Position numbers and translations under genes: made by a program
DNA from: Alphaproteobacteria bacterium UBA7314
GTDB lineage: Bacteria; Pseudomonadota; Alphaproteobacteria; MPNO01; UBA830
DNA length: 33,371 nucleotides
Assembly: GCA_002471575.1 (NCBI GenBank)
Contig: DKQG01000053.1
Location: 71,753 to 105,123, forward strand
Reading direction: 5' to 3'
Notes under the pieces: generated by a model
Told to the model about the DNA's origin: nothing
The model's database searches: none
The model's input: only the letters and a program-made list of their open reading frames with translations
Shown here: positions 6,713 through 15,423 of the stretch, piece by piece
Layout of the letters: each line of letters opens with the position of its first letter
How positions within the stretch are numbered: the stretch's first letter is position 1

Positions 6713-7734
6713 CAGGGCCGCGGCTGTGTGCGGGATTTTTCGAGCGGTCCTGCCTGCGGGTCGGCCGCCGTGGGAATCAGGCCTGTCTGCGCCGCGCTGG
6801 TGGTCAGCGCCACGAAGATTTCTTCTAGGTCTGTCTCGCGGGTCGACAGATCGGTGATCTGCAGCCCGGCAGTTTTCACCGCATCGAGCAGGCCGCCCAT
6901 CTGCACCTGGCTGGGCGGGAAGCGGACCAAGATTTCACGGCCGTTCTCGATCGCGGCGTCCACGCCGGGGCCCGACAGCCCGTCGGGCAAGGCGTTGAGG
7001 TCGCGGTCGACGGTGATGCGGGCCTCTTTGCGGTCAAGCCGCGCCAGCAGCGCCGATGTTGAATCCTGAGCTACGATCTCGCCGTGATTAATGATGGCGA
7101 TCTCGTCACACATCTCCTGCGCCTCTTCGAGGTAATGGGTGGTCAGCAAAATGGTGGTACCGGCGTCATTAAGCATCTTCATGTATTCCCACAGAGACTG
7201 GCGCAGTTCGACGTCGACCCCAGCGGTCGGTTCATCCAGCACCACCACTGGCGGCGAATGCACCAGCGCCTTGGCGACCAGCAGGCGGCGGCGCATCCCG
7301 CCGGACAGCGACCGAGAGTAGATATCGGCCTTGTCTTCGAGCCCCAACGCTTCGAGAATTTCCATCGTTTGGCGCTGTCTTTTGGGCACGCCGTACAACC
7401 CGGCCTGAAGGTCCATCACTTCGCGCGGCGAAAAGAAAGAATCCAGGTTGAGTTCCTGCGGCACCACCCCTATCGACTCGCGCGCGCGGCGCATGTGGAG
7501 CTCGATGTCCCAACCGAGGATCCGGGCGCTGCCCGATGTCTTCAACACCAGGGCGGCGAGAATGTTGATCAGGGTCGACTTGCCCGCGCCATTGGGACCC
7601 AGCAGGCCGAAAATCACGCCCCGCGGCACAGTCAGGTTTAACGATTTCAACGCTTCCTTTGGCGAGCCATCCACGCCTGAGTACATCTTGCGCAGGGAGG
7701 AAACCTCTATGGCGGGAGCGTTTGGATGTTCCAT
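6712..7734 (-). CDS. ABC transporter ATP-binding protein, ABC-2 (drug/exporter) type
   Basis: 340 residues. Visible elements are Walker A GPNGAGKST (46-54), Q-loop in VVPQE (about 91), signature LSGGM (143-147), Walker B VVVLDEP (163-169) and the H-loop histidine 200. The C-terminal part (about 225-320) is the regulatory extension common in DrrA/CcmA-like ATPases. Such proteins pair as a homodimer with an ABC-2 membrane protein to export lipids, glycans or drugs at the inner membrane. No permease gene is adjacent: downstream lie a 44-aa ORF and a tRNA, and upstream is a divergent zinc-finger gene. The partner must be encoded elsewhere, so the substrate cannot be inferred. Family certain, role open. 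Confidence 0.9.
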   Translation of the reverse strand: MEHPNAPAIEVSSLRKMYSGVDGSPKEALKSLNLTVPRGVIFGLLGPNGAGKSTLINILAALVLKTSGSARILGWDIELHMRRARESIGVVPQELNLDSFFSPREVMDLQAGLYGVPKRQRQTMEILEALGLEDKADIYSRSLSGGMRRRLLVAKALVHSPPVVVLDEPTAGVDVELRQSLWEYMKMLNDAGTTILLTTHYLEEAQEMCDEIAIINHGEIVAQDSTSALLARLDRKEARITVDRDLNALPDGLSGPGVDAAIENGREILVRFPPSQVQMGGLLDAVKTAGLQITDLSTRETDLEEIFVALTTSAAQTGLIPTAADPQAGPLEKSRTQPRP

Positions 7735-7816
7735 GCGTTGAATTCTTTCGTGAATCGCGCAGTTTGGGTATCATTCCGAACGGTCAAGAACAACTCCACT
7801 GAAAGGCCATCCGACC

Positions 7817-8005
7817 ATGGCGCAGACGCCGGCACCTCCCGAAACCGTCGAAGTCGAGACGATCGATGTTTCCTGCGACGGCGGCGGCGGCGCGCTGGGA
7901 CACCCGAAGGTCTATCTGACCCTGGTCGACGGCGAGGTCGAATGCCCCTATTGCGATCGGAAGTTCGTGCTCAAATCCGGCTTAACCCCGGATGGCGGGC
8001 ATTGA
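7817..8005 (+). CDS. CHCC zinc-finger domain protein (NDUFS6-like)
   Basis: 62 residues with the putative zinc ligands Cys20, His29, Cys43 and Cys46 (C-x8-H-x13-C-x2-C), matching the zf-CHCC family. In mitochondria the related NDUFS6 binds zinc in respiratory complex I; bacterial stand-alone versions are conserved in alphaproteobacteria with a similar role assumed. Its length fits the family. It is transcribed divergently from the ABC ATPase and convergently to infC. Confidence 0.85.
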   Translation: MAQTPAPPETVEVETIDVSCDGGGGALGHPKVYLTLVDGEVECPYCDRKFVLKSGLTPDGGH

Positions 8006-8034
8006 CGGGCACCTGCCCTAGAATATCTCTCCAC

Positions 8035-8116
8035 CCCAGTCATTCCCGCGACTGCGGGAATCGTCTCTTATAGAGACTGAATTGAAGAGATCCAAGCATA
8101 CCCGGGGATGATGGCA
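8035..8116. repeat. REP/MITE-like palindromic repeat with two hairpins
   Basis: ATTCCCGC-gact-GCGGGAAT (8042-8061) is followed at once by GTCTCT-tat-AGAGAC (8063-8077). The outer ends (CAGTCATTCCC on the left, GGGGATGATGGC on the right) are an imperfect inverted repeat. This layout matches dispersed palindromic elements common in GC-rich proteobacteria. It lies between the convergent zinc-finger gene and infC and may also act as a terminator, although no T-run follows. Confidence 0.5.
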
Positions 8117-8131
8117 GCGCGTTGACTGCCG

Positions 8132-8668
8132 TCACTTCGGCGACAACACCATCACCATCTGGCGGCCTTCCATCTGAGGGAACTGTTCGATCTTACTAAG
8201 TTCTTCCAGGTCGTCGCGCACGCGGTGCAACACGTCGAGGCCAAGATTCTGGTGGGCCATTTCGCGGCCGCGAAACCGCATCGTGACCTTTACCTTATCG
8301 CCTTCGTTCAGGAATTTCACCATCGAGCGCATTTTCACGTCGTAATCGTGGCTGTCGATATTGGGTCGCAGCTTGATTTCCTTAACGTCGACGGTTTTCT
8401 GTTTTTTCCGGGCTTCGTTCTTTTTCTTCTGTTCTTCGTATTTGAACTTGCCGTAATCCATGATTTTGCAGACTGGCGGGTCGGCATTATCAGCGACGAT
8501 GACGAGGTCGAGACCCAGATTCGCGGAGCGGTCGAGAGCATCGTCCCGGGTCACGACGCCGATCTGCTCACCTTCGGCGCCGATCAGGCGCACTTCAGCG
8601 GCCTGTATCATTTCATTGATGGGCCGTTCGTCCTTTACCGGCGGCTCCATGCTTGTATGTCTTGCGAT
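8132..8668 (-). CDS. infC: Translation initiation factor IF-3
   Basis: IF-3 binds the 30S subunit, keeps 50S off and checks initiator tRNA/start-codon pairing. The product shows the usual two domains: an N-domain with PINEMI...VRLIGAEGEQIGVV, the Lys-rich linker KFKYEEQKKKNEARKKQ, and a C-domain KEIKLRPNIDSHDYDVK...RFRGREMAH. I place the start at an ATC codon (8666-8668). It is six codons upstream of the first ATG (8650), in frame, seven bases after AGGAG, and gives the expected alphaproteobacterial beginning (I/M)-A-R. Near-cognate starts are typical of infC and allow autorepression by IF-3. It lies downstream of thrS on the same strand, 72 bases away. rpmI and rplT, often next to infC, are not here. 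Confidence 0.95.
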   Translation of the reverse strand: MARHTSMEPPVKDERPINEMIQAAEVRLIGAEGEQIGVVTRDDALDRSANLGLDLVIVADNADPPVCKIMDYGKFKYEEQKKKNEARKKQKTVDVKEIKLRPNIDSHDYDVKMRSMVKFLNEGDKVKVTMRFRGREMAHQNLGLDVLHRVRDDLEELSKIEQFPQMEGRQMVMVLSPK

Positions 8669-8740
8669 TAGCTTTCTCCTCTAATTGTTGACGTTAAATT
8701 TTAAACTGGTGCCCGCAGCTTCAGGTGCTCTGCTGCGCCA

Positions 8741-10663
8741 TCAGGCCGCCGGGGACCGGCAATCTTCCGCAAGTCTAGCGACGGCTTTGTCCAGCGCAAG
8801 AAATTCTTGATCCTTGCCGCCCAGACGCCGCAGCGCTACTTTTCGGTCCTCGATTTCCCGCTGACCGACCACCAGCATCGCCGGCACCTTGGCGTGGCTG
8901 TGTTCGCGCACCTTGTAATTGATCTTCTCGTTTCGGATATCAATCTCGGCCCGGATACCGGCAGCTTTAAGCGCGTCGAGAACCTCGTACGCATAATCGT
9001 CCGCATCCGATGTGATCGTCGCGACGACTGCCTGCAACGGCGCCATCCACAGCGGCAGCTTGCCCGCATAGTGTTCGATTAGAATACCGGTGAACCGTTC
9101 GAGCGAACCGAACAGTGCACGATGCAGCATCACTGGGTGATGTTTCTCGCCATCCGCGCCGACGTAGAACGCACCCAGCCGCTCCGGCAGGTTCAGATCC
9201 ACCTGCAGCGTGCCGCACTGCCAGTCTCGGCCAATGGCATCGCGCAGCACGAATTCCAGCTTAGGACCGTAAAACGCTCCTTCGCCGGGGTTGACTGTAT
9301 ATTCAAGCCCCGCCGCTTCGACCGCCGATTTGAGGGCGGCTTCGGATTTATCCCAAATCTCATCCGAGCCAATGCGTTTCGCTGGCCTGTCTGAAAACTT
9401 GATACGGACATCGTCGAAACCGAACTCGCTGTATATATCGAGTATTAACTGGCAGACGATCCGGCATTCGTCGGTGATTTGCTCTTCCGCGCAGAAAATA
9501 TGCGCATCATCTTGGGTGAACGCCCGCACACGCATCAGCCCGTGCAACGCGCCCGAGGGTTCAAACCGGTGTACCTTGCCGAACTCCGCCATGCGCAACG
9601 GCAGGTCGCGATAGCTTTTGATCCCCTGATTGTAGACCTGGACCCCGCCAGGACAATTCATCGGCTTCAAGGCGAATACGCGATCTTCCTTGGCTTCGGT
9701 CGTAAACATATTCTCGCTGAATTTTTCCCAGTGACCGGATTTCTCCCACAGACCCCGATCCATAATGTCCGGCGTGTTGATCTCCACGTAGCCGGCGTCG
9801 GTCTGGCGATCGCGCATATAGTCGATTAGGCTCTGGAACAGCGTCCACCCCTTGGGGTGCCAGAAAACGCTGCCGATGGCCTCTTCCTGGAAATGAAACA
9901 AGTCCATTTCCCGGCCGAGTCGCCGGTGATCGCGTTTCTCGGCCTCTTCCAGCATATGCAGGTGGGCTTTCAATTCCTTCTCGTCGCGCCAAGCGGTTCC
10001 GTAGACCCGCTGCAGCATTTCGTTATCCGAATCTCCGCGCCAATACGCACCAGCCAACTTTTGCAGCTTGAACCCCTTGCCAACATGGCCGGTCGACGGC
10101 ATGTGCGGCCCGCGGCACAGATCTTTCCAGTCGCCCTGACGGTAAATGGAGATCGGCTCATCCGCTGGGAAGCCTTCGATCAGCTCGGCCTTGTACTTCT
10201 CGCCGATATCCTTGAAGTGTTTCGCCGCTTCTTCACGGTCCCATTCCTCGCGCACGAAGGCATCGTCGCGCTTGACGATTTCATGCATCTTCGCCTCGAT
10301 CTTTTCCAGATCGTCGGGCGTGAACGCCTCGTCGCGGGCAAAATCATAATAGAAGCCGTGTTCGATGGCCGGGCCGATAGTAACTTGGGTGCCGGGATAC
10401 AGCTCTTGCACCGCCTCCGCCATGACGTGGGCGGCGTCGTGGCGGATCAGTTCGAGCGCGTCATCGGATTTGCGGGTGATAATTTCGACCGTGCTGTCGC
10501 AATCAATTGAGCGCGAAAGATCGATCAATTCGTCATCGATTTTGATGGCAAGCGCGGCCGTTGCTAGGCCAGGTCCGATATCGGCTGCCAGTTCGGCACC
10601 AGTAATCGGCCCGTTGAACTGCCTCACGCTGCCGTCCGGCAACGTAATCGCTACAGTGCTCAT
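8741..10663 (-). CDS. thrS: Threonine--tRNA ligase
   Basis: 640 residues, the full family length. ThrRS charges tRNA-Thr with threonine in the cytoplasm and hydrolyses mischarged Ser-tRNA-Thr. Domains in order: TGS (about 1-62), editing domain with H75-x3-H79 and C183-x3-H187, class II catalytic core with zinc ligands C337 (in M-N-C-P-G-G), H388 and H514, then the anticodon-binding domain (about 545-635). All key residues are present. It begins with ATG at 10663 in a region where the upstream glycosyltransferase gene ends at 10706, so readthrough is possible. infC follows, the conserved thrS-infC order. No T-box is seen, as expected in proteobacteria. Confidence 0.98.
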   Translation of the reverse strand: MSTVAITLPDGSVRQFNGPITGAELAADIGPGLATAALAIKIDDELIDLSRSIDCDSTVEIITRKSDDALELIRHDAAHVMAEAVQELYPGTQVTIGPAIEHGFYYDFARDEAFTPDDLEKIEAKMHEIVKRDDAFVREEWDREEAAKHFKDIGEKYKAELIEGFPADEPISIYRQGDWKDLCRGPHMPSTGHVGKGFKLQKLAGAYWRGDSDNEMLQRVYGTAWRDEKELKAHLHMLEEAEKRDHRRLGREMDLFHFQEEAIGSVFWHPKGWTLFQSLIDYMRDRQTDAGYVEINTPDIMDRGLWEKSGHWEKFSENMFTTEAKEDRVFALKPMNCPGGVQVYNQGIKSYRDLPLRMAEFGKVHRFEPSGALHGLMRVRAFTQDDAHIFCAEEQITDECRIVCQLILDIYSEFGFDDVRIKFSDRPAKRIGSDEIWDKSEAALKSAVEAAGLEYTVNPGEGAFYGPKLEFVLRDAIGRDWQCGTLQVDLNLPERLGAFYVGADGEKHHPVMLHRALFGSLERFTGILIEHYAGKLPLWMAPLQAVVATITSDADDYAYEVLDALKAAGIRAEIDIRNEKINYKVREHSHAKVPAMLVVGQREIEDRKVALRRLGGKDQEFLALDKAVARLAEDCRSPAA

Positions 10664-10705
10664 GATATTTTATCGTGCCCGCGGATTATCCCTAGAGCGG
10701 GGCGT

Positions 10706-11635
10706 TTAACGCAAAGTTAACGCTGCCGCAACCTCCGAAACACCCAGATCTGACAGATTCTCGCGCTGCAGGATCGTGACATTGGCACCGCGTGGCGCCG
10801 TGATATCCGGATTGGACGCCTTCGAAAACAGCACCACGCAGGGGCAACCGCAAATGGCAGCGATATGCATCGGCCCGGTATCGTTGCCGATCGCCCCCGC
10901 CGCTTTGCGCGACAGTTCCGCGATATCCGCAAACGAGGTCTCGCCTGCAACGGATTTCGCCATGAGACCCGATTCTATGTCTGCCGCCAGCTCGACCTCG
11001 TCCGGCCCGCCGACGATAACCGGCAGGATATTTCGTTCGGAAATAGACTGCACGAGGTCGCGATAGGCGTTTACCGGCCAGCGCTTTTCCGGCCGGTGGG
11101 CTGCGCCGCCCGGGATCAGCAAAGCGTATCTGTCCGGCAGGCCGAAGCGTGAGATTTCGGATGATAACCAGGACAGGTCCGGGAACGGTGTTTCCGGGAT
11201 ACCCGCCATCGCCAGCTGGTCGGCCTGGCGTTCGATGGTGTGCATGTTGTTACGGTTATGGTTCGCGTGGGGGTGCGACGCGCCAAACGCAACGCCCGAC
11301 CACTGTGGCCGCCCGGTGCCAAGCATGAGGAGGGAATACCAGGCCGACCGGCCCGACGTCTGCAGATCGTAGACCCGGGTGAACCTACCGCTGAGTAACC
11401 TGCGGCGCAGACGTTTTATCGCGGTCAGATTGATCCGCGACGGGCGCTCGTCAATCCAGACATCGTCGAACAGTCGGCAATCGCGCCCCATTTCGGCGAA
11501 CGGTGCCGAAGTCAGCAGCACGATTTCGTCGTCCGGGTGTGCGGTTCGGATGGCGGCGAACGGACCGGTGGCGAGGATGAAGTCCCCCAACGCACCAAGC
11601 TTGATAACCAGTATGCGTCGCTTCTGCGTGTTCAT
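10706..11635 (-). CDS. Glycosyltransferase family 9 (ADP-heptose:LPS heptosyltransferase-like)
   Basis: 309 residues from the ATG at 11635; an upstream in-frame start at 11680 is less likely because the chosen ATG overlaps the stop of the preceding gene (ATGA, 11632-11635) and leads straight into the first Rossmann strand (RRILVIKLGALGDFILATGP). The GT9 signs are the D-F-I-L-A-T-G segment, the second-domain LLIPGGAAHRPEKRWP stretch, and GNDTGPMHIAA before C-P-C-V-V-L-F. GT9 enzymes add heptose from ADP-heptose to inner-core LPS at the cytoplasmic face of the inner membrane. Coupling to a GT4 gene supports a glycan-assembly pair. The exact acceptor is not visible. Confidence 0.9.
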   Translation of the reverse strand: MNTQKRRILVIKLGALGDFILATGPFAAIRTAHPDDEIVLLTSAPFAEMGRDCRLFDDVWIDERPSRINLTAIKRLRRRLLSGRFTRVYDLQTSGRSAWYSLLMLGTGRPQWSGVAFGASHPHANHNRNNMHTIERQADQLAMAGIPETPFPDLSWLSSEISRFGLPDRYALLIPGGAAHRPEKRWPVNAYRDLVQSISERNILPVIVGGPDEVELAADIESGLMAKSVAGETSFADIAELSRKAAGAIGNDTGPMHIAAICGCPCVVLFSKASNPDITAPRGANVTILQRENLSDLGVSEVAAALTLR

Positions 11636-12822
11636 GTGCTCGGCAAGAGCTCGTCGTAGACCGCCAGGGTCGCGGCGCACATCTGAGACTTGGTAAAGTT
11701 GTCGCGGATATGGGTGATCGCGCGCCGGGCCAAAGTTTCCCGTTCCTCGCCTGTCATTGCCAGCGCCGTGCGCAGCGCCTGTGCTAGTGCATCCGCGTCG
11801 CCTGGTGGCACCAGCCAGCCGGTTTCGCCGGCGATGACTGTTTCGCAGGCTCCGCCGTGATCACTGGCTATCACAGGGCGGCCCATCGCGTGGGCCTCGG
11901 CGGCGACGCGGCCGAATGCTTCCGGGTCGGTTGAGGCGGATACGACCACGCCAGCCAGCATGTATGCTGCCGCCATGTCGCGGCATGGCCCCGTAAGGTG
12001 AATAATGCCCTCCGCGCCGATGCGGCCGATTTGGGCTTCAAGGTCTTCCCGGTATCCAGTCCGGCCCTGGTCGTCGCCCACCAGCAGCACCCGCACATCG
12101 GGCCGCGCCAGTCGCCGCGCGGCCTCTATCAGTACGCTTTGACCCTTCCAGCGGGTCAGGCGGCCGGGCAGCATGACGACCGGTGATTCGTCAGGCAGGC
12201 GCCATGCTTGGGATAACTGGATCATCCGTTCCGCGGATACCGCATACGGGTTGAAGGCTTCCAGATCGATGCCGCGCGGGATCACGCGGATACGATCCTC
12301 CGGCACGTCGTATTCGTCGGCAACATGGCGGCCGATAAATTCGGATATGGCGATCACGCGTTCGCCCTTGGCCATCACGGCGTTGTAGGCCTTCTTCACA
12401 CGATTGTTGAAGTTATAGGTGCCGTGAAACGTCGTCATGAAGGGGATATTCGCCCGTTCCGCCGCTGCGCGCGCGCTCCATGCCGGCGCGCGGCTTCGGG
12501 CATGCACGACGCCAATATTCTTGGCACGGATAAATTCGGTCAATGCAGCAATATTCTTGCGCATGGTCATCGGGTTCTTGCTGTCGACCGGCAGGGTGAA
12601 ATGCTGCCCGCCGGCGCGTTCGATTTCGCGTACCATAGAACCGCCCGCCGACACGACGATCGCCCGCCGTCCCGCCGCCGTCAGGGCCATTGTGATATCC
12701 ACCGTGCCGCGTTCGACACCGCCGGTTTCAAGGCGCGGCAGCACCTGCATCACTGCCGGTGCTTTCGCATCCGGCGTGGGCGCGTTATGACTGGAATGTT
12801 TTTCCGCGTCGGCGGGGATCAT
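11632..12822 (-). CDS. Glycosyltransferase family 4 (GT-B fold)
   Basis: Up to 396 residues. The N-domain has the glycine-rich donor-side loop LPRLETGGVERGTVD (about 29-43) and H-A-R-S-R; the C-domain has PGRLTRWKGQ, the sugar-nucleotide motif D-P-E-A-F-G-R-V-A-A-E-A (EX7E) and P-V-I-A-S-D-H-G-G. Such enzymes transfer a sugar from a nucleotide donor in LPS, capsule or glycolipid synthesis. The first 24 residues look disordered and start only 18 bases from the divergent hydrolase ATG without a ribosome binding site, so the true start may be Met25 (12750). Overlaps the GT9 gene by four bases. Donor and acceptor are unknown. Confidence 0.9.
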   Translation of the reverse strand: MIPADAEKHSSHNAPTPDAKAPAVMQVLPRLETGGVERGTVDITMALTAAGRRAIVVSAGGSMVREIERAGGQHFTLPVDSKNPMTMRKNIAALTEFIRAKNIGVVHARSRAPAWSARAAAERANIPFMTTFHGTYNFNNRVKKAYNAVMAKGERVIAISEFIGRHVADEYDVPEDRIRVIPRGIDLEAFNPYAVSAERMIQLSQAWRLPDESPVVMLPGRLTRWKGQSVLIEAARRLARPDVRVLLVGDDQGRTGYREDLEAQIGRIGAEGIIHLTGPCRDMAAAYMLAGVVVSASTDPEAFGRVAAEAHAMGRPVIASDHGGACETVIAGETGWLVPPGDADALAQALRTALAMTGEERETLARRAITHIRDNFTKSQMCAATLAVYDELLPST

Positions 12823-12840
12823 GACAGGTATCGAATATCC

Positions 12841-13608
12841 ATGAAAGAAACGAACAAATCGCCGCCTGAAATTCTACCACGAGACGACGGCGTCACAATC
12901 GCTTACCGGCGCATCGACGGCAAGGCTCCATGCGTGGTGTTTCTGGGCGGCTTTATGTCCGACATGCAGGGCATAAAGGCGGTGGAGTTGGAATGTTACT
13001 GCCGTTCCGCTGGACAGGCGTTCACTCGGTTCGATTATCGCGGCCACGGCGAGTCGACCGGCAATTTCGAAGACGGGACGATTAGCGACTGGCTGTCGGA
13101 TGCGCTGGCGGTGATCGATAACTGTACCGAGGGCCCCTTGGTACTGGTCGGCTCGTCGATGGGCGGCTGGATCATGCTTTTGGCGGCGCTTGCCCGTTCG
13201 GAGCGGGTCGCGGGGATGATCGGTATCGCCGCAGCACCCGATTTCACGCGCGACCTGATGTGGGACCGGTTCACCGAAGACATCAAGAACACGCTGAAAA
13301 CTGAAGGTGTATATTACGAGCCATCGGAATACGGTGAGCAGCCGTATACCGTCACCATGAAGCTAATCGAAGATGGGCGAAACCATCTTCTGCTCGACCG
13401 GACTATCGCACTGCACTGCCCGGTGCGCCTACTGCACGGGATGCGGGACGACTCCGTGCCGTGGATGACAGCCAGCCGGATCGCCGACAAGATCCTGTCG
13501 GACGACGTGCGCATCTCTCTGGTAAAAGACGGAGACCACCGTCTGTCCCGAGATCAGGATATTGTGCGATTGAAGCTGACGCTCGAAGAATTGCTCGCCG
13601 AGATCTAA
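12841..13608 (+). CDS. Alpha/beta hydrolase, ABHD10-like
   Basis: 255 residues from the ATG at 12841; the frame is open further upstream, but that part is antisense to the glycosyltransferase gene. The fold is shown by RFDYRGHGEST, the nucleophile elbow G-S-S-M-G (Ser106), the acid in H-G-M-R-D (about Asp203) and the catalytic His233 in K-D-G-D-H-R-L-S. The layout resembles ABHD10, a serine thioesterase/esterase of mitochondria with many alphaproteobacterial relatives. It may deacylate proteins or esters in the cytoplasm; no signal peptide is present. Its stop overlaps by four bases the stop of the convergent SDR gene. Confidence 0.85.
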   Translation: MKETNKSPPEILPRDDGVTIAYRRIDGKAPCVVFLGGFMSDMQGIKAVELECYCRSAGQAFTRFDYRGHGESTGNFEDGTISDWLSDALAVIDNCTEGPLVLVGSSMGGWIMLLAALARSERVAGMIGIAAAPDFTRDLMWDRFTEDIKNTLKTEGVYYEPSEYGEQPYTVTMKLIEDGRNHLLLDRTIALHCPVRLLHGMRDDSVPWMTASRIADKILSDDVRISLVKDGDHRLSRDQDIVRLKLTLEELLAEI

Positions 13609-14492
13609 ATTCCCAGCACCGCGCGCATCCCGATACGATAGTTGGGGAAGGCGAGGTCTACGCCGAGATCGGACTTGATTCGGTGGTTGCGGACACGGCG
13701 ATTGTCTGCCCAGAATGTCTTTCCCATCGGCGATATTTCGGCTTCCTCGAACGGGATCAGCGGGGGCGGGGCAATGCTCAGCAGTTCGCACACATAGGCC
13801 AATACGTCAGTCGGCGCCGCCGGCTCGTCGTCACACACATTGTAGATGCCGCTCGGCTCCGGGTTGCTGATCGACGCCGCCAAGACCGTGGCAATATCTT
13901 CTACATGAATTCTTGAAAACAGGTGTCCCGGTTTGGATATCCGGCGCGCAGTACCGGCCTTGAGCTGGTCGGCTACCGACCGCCCGGGGCCATATATGCC
14001 CGCCAGACGGAACACTTGGGTCGCTATCCCGTGACGATCTCCCCAATCCAGCCATGCCCGTTCTGCATCGACGCGTCGCTCGCTGCGCGGGCTGCTTGGC
14101 CGCAGATCGGATGTCTCGTCCACCCAACCACCGTCGCGGTTGCCGTATACGCCGGTGGTGGACAGATAGCCCACCCAGTTTACCGATTCCGTTGCGGCGA
14201 TCTGTTCGGCGTGATGCTGATAGGCCGGATCTCCGCCGTCACCTGGGGGTATTGACAACAGGACGTGTGTAACTCCGTCCAGCACGTCCGGCGGATCCAT
14301 TGGTGCCGTGCCGTCGAACAGTGCCGCCCGGACTCCCAGCGCTAATAGTGCCCGTTGCCGGCCCGCATCACGGCAGGTGCCACGAATATCCCAGCCGCCA
14401 GTATCGAGCCGCCGTGACAGTGCCATGGCGGAATATCCGAGGCCGAAACTGAACAGGGTACCTGGTGTAGGTATGGGCGGTGGCTGGGACAA
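13605..14492 (-). CDS. NAD(P)-binding SDR-type epimerase/dehydratase, YeeZ-like
   Basis: 295 residues of the extended/atypical SDR fold. The nucleotide-binding turn is F-G-L-G-Y-S-A near residue 16-22 (a G-x-G-x-x-A form), followed by THVLLSIPPG, a YLSTTGVYGNRDGGWVDE segment and the post-active-site FRLAGIYGPGRS strand. The S-T-T-G-V-Y-G stretch is typical of YeeZ/epimerase-like proteins in which the usual Y-x3-K pair is modified. The substrate is unknown; YeeZ itself has no settled function. Convergent with the hydrolase gene (stops overlap) and 41 bases divergent from the TPR gene. Confidence 0.85.
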   Translation of the reverse strand: MSQPPPIPTPGTLFSFGLGYSAMALSRRLDTGGWDIRGTCRDAGRQRALLALGVRAALFDGTAPMDPPDVLDGVTHVLLSIPPGDGGDPAYQHHAEQIAATESVNWVGYLSTTGVYGNRDGGWVDETSDLRPSSPRSERRVDAERAWLDWGDRHGIATQVFRLAGIYGPGRSVADQLKAGTARRISKPGHLFSRIHVEDIATVLAASISNPEPSGIYNVCDDEPAAPTDVLAYVCELLSIAPPPLIPFEEAEISPMGKTFWADNRRVRNHRIKSDLGVDLAFPNYRIGMRAVLGI

Positions 14493-14533
14493 GAGACTTG
14501 CCTTCCGGGTTGGACGCGGCGACTGTAAGCGCG

Positions 14534-15340
14534 ATGGGAACGACTCTGCAAGACTTCGGTGCGCAAAGACAGGGCGCAGTCACTCTGGCGGTTGCGATAG
14601 GGTTGATGGCCTGCCCGGCCTTGTCGCAGCAGGCAAAACCGCTTGCCGGGTCAGACGTCCGGGCAACTTACGCAATCGCGTATGCGGACTGCATGTCGCT
14701 GGCGCGCAGCGAACCGAAAAAGGCGCTGGCGGTCGCGAATAGCTGGGAACGTCAGGGCGGTGATGAAGGCGCACGTCACTGCAGTGCGATCGCCCTGCTC
14801 AATTCCGGTGCCTATGCTGAGGCGGCTCGTCATCTTGAATCGCTCGCGGCGACGACGAATAAACCCGGCAAGCGGTTAAAAGGCGAACTGTTGGTTCAGG
14901 CGGGACAGGCCTGGTTGATCGCGGGTCAGGCAGAGCGCGCGCTGTCGGCGCAGTCTCGGGCGCTCGCCCTGATCGGATCGGAGCTGGAATTGTTGCTCGA
15001 CCGGGCGATCACCTTGGCTAGCACCGGCGAGTACTGGAAAGCCGTCGACGATCTGAACGATGCAATCGATCAGGACCCCAGCCATGCCGGAGCACTGGTG
15101 TTGCGCGCGACCGCATGGCGCAAGCTGGAAAACCTCGATCTCGCGCGCGATGACATCGAACGGGCGCTGACCGTTTCGCCGGGCAATACTGATGCGTTGC
15201 TCGAGCGGGGAAATATCCGTTCGCTGCGGGGGGATGCGAAAGGTGCGGCGGCCGACTGGGAAGCTGTTGTCGCCGCCCGACCTGGACCTTCGGTGGCCGA
15301 GGCCGCGCGGGAAAACTTGGCGAAACTTAAAACGGAGTGA
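14534..15340 (+). CDS. TPR-repeat protein, probably exported
   Basis: The ATG at 14534 (268 residues) is preferred over 14480 because it places a signal-like hydrophobic segment (AVTLAVAIGLMACPALSQ) near the N-terminus and removes overlap with the divergent SDR gene. The mature protein holds at least four tetratricopeptide units (about residues 95-265), for example E-L-L-V-Q-A-G-Q-A-W-L-I-A-G-Q-A-E-R-A-L, then A-L-L-E-R-G-N-I. TPR arrays mediate protein contacts; an exported one would act in the periplasm. No enzymatic domain. No strong ribosome binding site was seen, so the exact start is uncertain. Confidence 0.8.
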   Translation: MGTTLQDFGAQRQGAVTLAVAIGLMACPALSQQAKPLAGSDVRATYAIAYADCMSLARSEPKKALAVANSWERQGGDEGARHCSAIALLNSGAYAEAARHLESLAATTNKPGKRLKGELLVQAGQAWLIAGQAERALSAQSRALALIGSELELLLDRAITLASTGEYWKAVDDLNDAIDQDPSHAGALVLRATAWRKLENLDLARDDIERALTVSPGNTDALLERGNIRSLRGDAKGAAADWEAVVAARPGPSVAEAARENLAKLKTE

Positions 15341-15423
15341 CTGGTATCCGGGGTGCCCCTTGGATTCTGCGCAGGTGGAGTGCTTAGCAACCGCGCTGGA
15401 TCTCACGATCGCGCCGTCTCGTA

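Noticed and set aside
9857..10510. Long ORF antisense to thrS (217 codons); similar long antisense ORFs opposite gltB and lptA
   Set aside because: Mirror frames of highly biased GC-rich coding sequence; the sense genes are certain and the antisense products show no domains.
12325..12840. Upstream extension of the hydrolase frame
   Set aside because: It is antisense to the glycosyltransferase gene; the conserved hydrolase sequence begins after the ATG at 12841.
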